DNA of 64,000 bases from MED-G116 sp038107835 (GTDB lineage: Bacteria; Pseudomonadota; Alphaproteobacteria; Puniceispirillales; Puniceispirillaceae). The DNA is taken from positions 1-64,000 of the forward strand of contig JAYNHH010000012.1 of NCBI GenBank assembly GCA_038107835.1, written 5' to 3'. The translations under genes were made by a program, and so were the position numbers. Below, piece after piece: positions 63,609 to 64,000 of the stretch. Every line of letters starts with the position of its first letter. Positions within the stretch are counted from its first letter, which is position 1. The notes under the pieces were generated by a model. The model was not told the DNA's origin, did no database searches, and saw nothing but the letters and a program-made list of their open reading frames with translations.

Positions 63609-64000
63609 TCAGTTGCCGAGGATGCTGCCACCGGCATAGAGCGCGGTGCGGTCAAGCTCTTCCTCGATCCGCAGCAGCTGGTTGTATTTCGCCAGCCTGT
63701 CCGATCGTGACAGCGAACCGGTCTTGATCTGGCCGGCATTTGTTGCCACTGCAAGATCAGCGATGAAGCTGTCCTCGGTCTCGCCGGACCGGTGCGAGAC
63801 AACGACGCCAAAACCGGCCTTTTGCGCCATATCAATAGCCTGCAGCGTTTCGGACAGGGTACCGATCTGGTTAACCTTGATCAGAATGGCGTTGGCAGCC
63901 GTTTCGGTAATGCCGCGCGCCAGACGCTCTGGATTGGTGACAAACAGATCATCACCGACAATCTGCACCCGATCACCGATCAGAGAGGTCAGCGCGGTAA
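63609..64000 (-). CDS. eno: Enolase, C-terminal part, truncated by the window edge
   Basis: The last about 130 residues of enolase, which converts 2-phosphoglycerate to phosphoenolpyruvate. Visible landmarks are DRVQIVGDDLFVTNPERL, ANAILIKVNQIGTLSET with the catalytic lysine, VVSHRSGETEDSFIADLAVATNAGQIKTGSLSRSDRLAKYNQLLRIEEEL. The 5' part continues beyond position 64000. Confidence 0.96.
   Translation of the reverse strand, partial: TALTSLIGDRVQIVGDDLFVTNPERLARGITETAANAILIKVNQIGTLSETLQAIDMAQKAGFGVVVSHRSGETEDSFIADLAVATNAGQIKTGSLSRSDRLAKYNQLLRIEEELDRTALYAGGSILGN

Overview
The window is a 64 kb piece of a bacterial chromosome. Gene content and order point to an alphaproteobacterium, probably Rhodospirillales-like or Puniceispirillales (SAR116)-like; the finer placement is inference. 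Evidence for this is the overlapping dusB-ntrB-ntrC-ntrY-ntrX-trkA-hfq run, the mfd-sdhE-recG neighbourhood, the fused ispDF, and the pdhA-pdhB(lipoyl)-pdhC-lpd-lipA-ratA block beside ftsB and eno. Two runs of exactly 100 N (10810-10909 and 42225-42324) show that this is a scaffolded draft. Both runs sit in repetitive DNA. No rRNA, tRNA, insertion sequence, prophage or CRISPR array was recognised.

Region 1 (0-9.7 kb) starts with a type III glutamine synthetase (glnT) and continues as a compact peptidoglycan-recycling island. It holds a fused AmpD-like amidase + NlpC/P60 peptidase, the muropeptide permease AmpG, a YkuD-type enzyme without a signal peptide, MurQ, AnmK, a PIG-L deacetylase, a GH84 beta-N-acetylglucosaminidase and an M19 dipeptidase. 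Together they could import anhydro-muropeptides, strip the peptide, remove GlcNAc, phosphorylate anhydroMurNAc and convert it to GlcNAc-6-P. Several classical enzymes (NagZ, LdcA, AmpD) appear to be replaced by unrelated or fused versions.

Region 2 (9.7-19.7 kb) holds two different agmatinase-family ureohydrolases facing away from each other, then a leftward run encoding a peptide-type ABC importer, a membrane di-iron desaturase and a xylose-isomerase-like TIM barrel. Base composition changes abruptly inside the second permease gene, near 16.12 kb, and the DNA stays AT-richer to about 19.8 kb. Between the convergent genes at 12.05-12.33 kb there is an isolated consensus promoter flanked by two matching palindromes 42 bp apart.

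Region 3 (19.8-32 kb) is a catabolic island. A CdhR-like regulator sits among a CaiD-like hydratase, a carnitine-dehydrogenase-like enzyme, a BKACE (DUF849) enzyme, an acyl-CoA dehydrogenase, an ADP-forming acyl-CoA synthetase and an aldehyde dehydrogenase. In order these would convert gamma-butyrobetaine (or its aldehyde) through CoA esters and carnitine to glycine betaine. A luciferase-like monooxygenase, a RidA protein, an alpha/beta hydrolase and an AA_synth protein recall Rut- or Tgn-type ring-opening pathways.

Region 4 (32-64 kb) is mainly conserved core: two DMT-family exporters, a GST, a FMN split-barrel protein, FrnE, mfd, sdhE, recG, a DUF502 protein, mazG, an IMPase-family phosphatase, hfq, trkA, the ntr regulators, dusB, ispDF, pgpA, pncC, ratA, lipA, the PDH complex, ftsB and the 3' part of eno. 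NtrC carries GAFPGA where sigma54 activators have GAFTGA, and NtrX lacks that loop motif. hflX, which I expect from memory between hfq and mazG in related genomes, is not there. Intergenic regions are short; only 10709-11027 and 39741-40041 reach about 300 bases, and both are described below.
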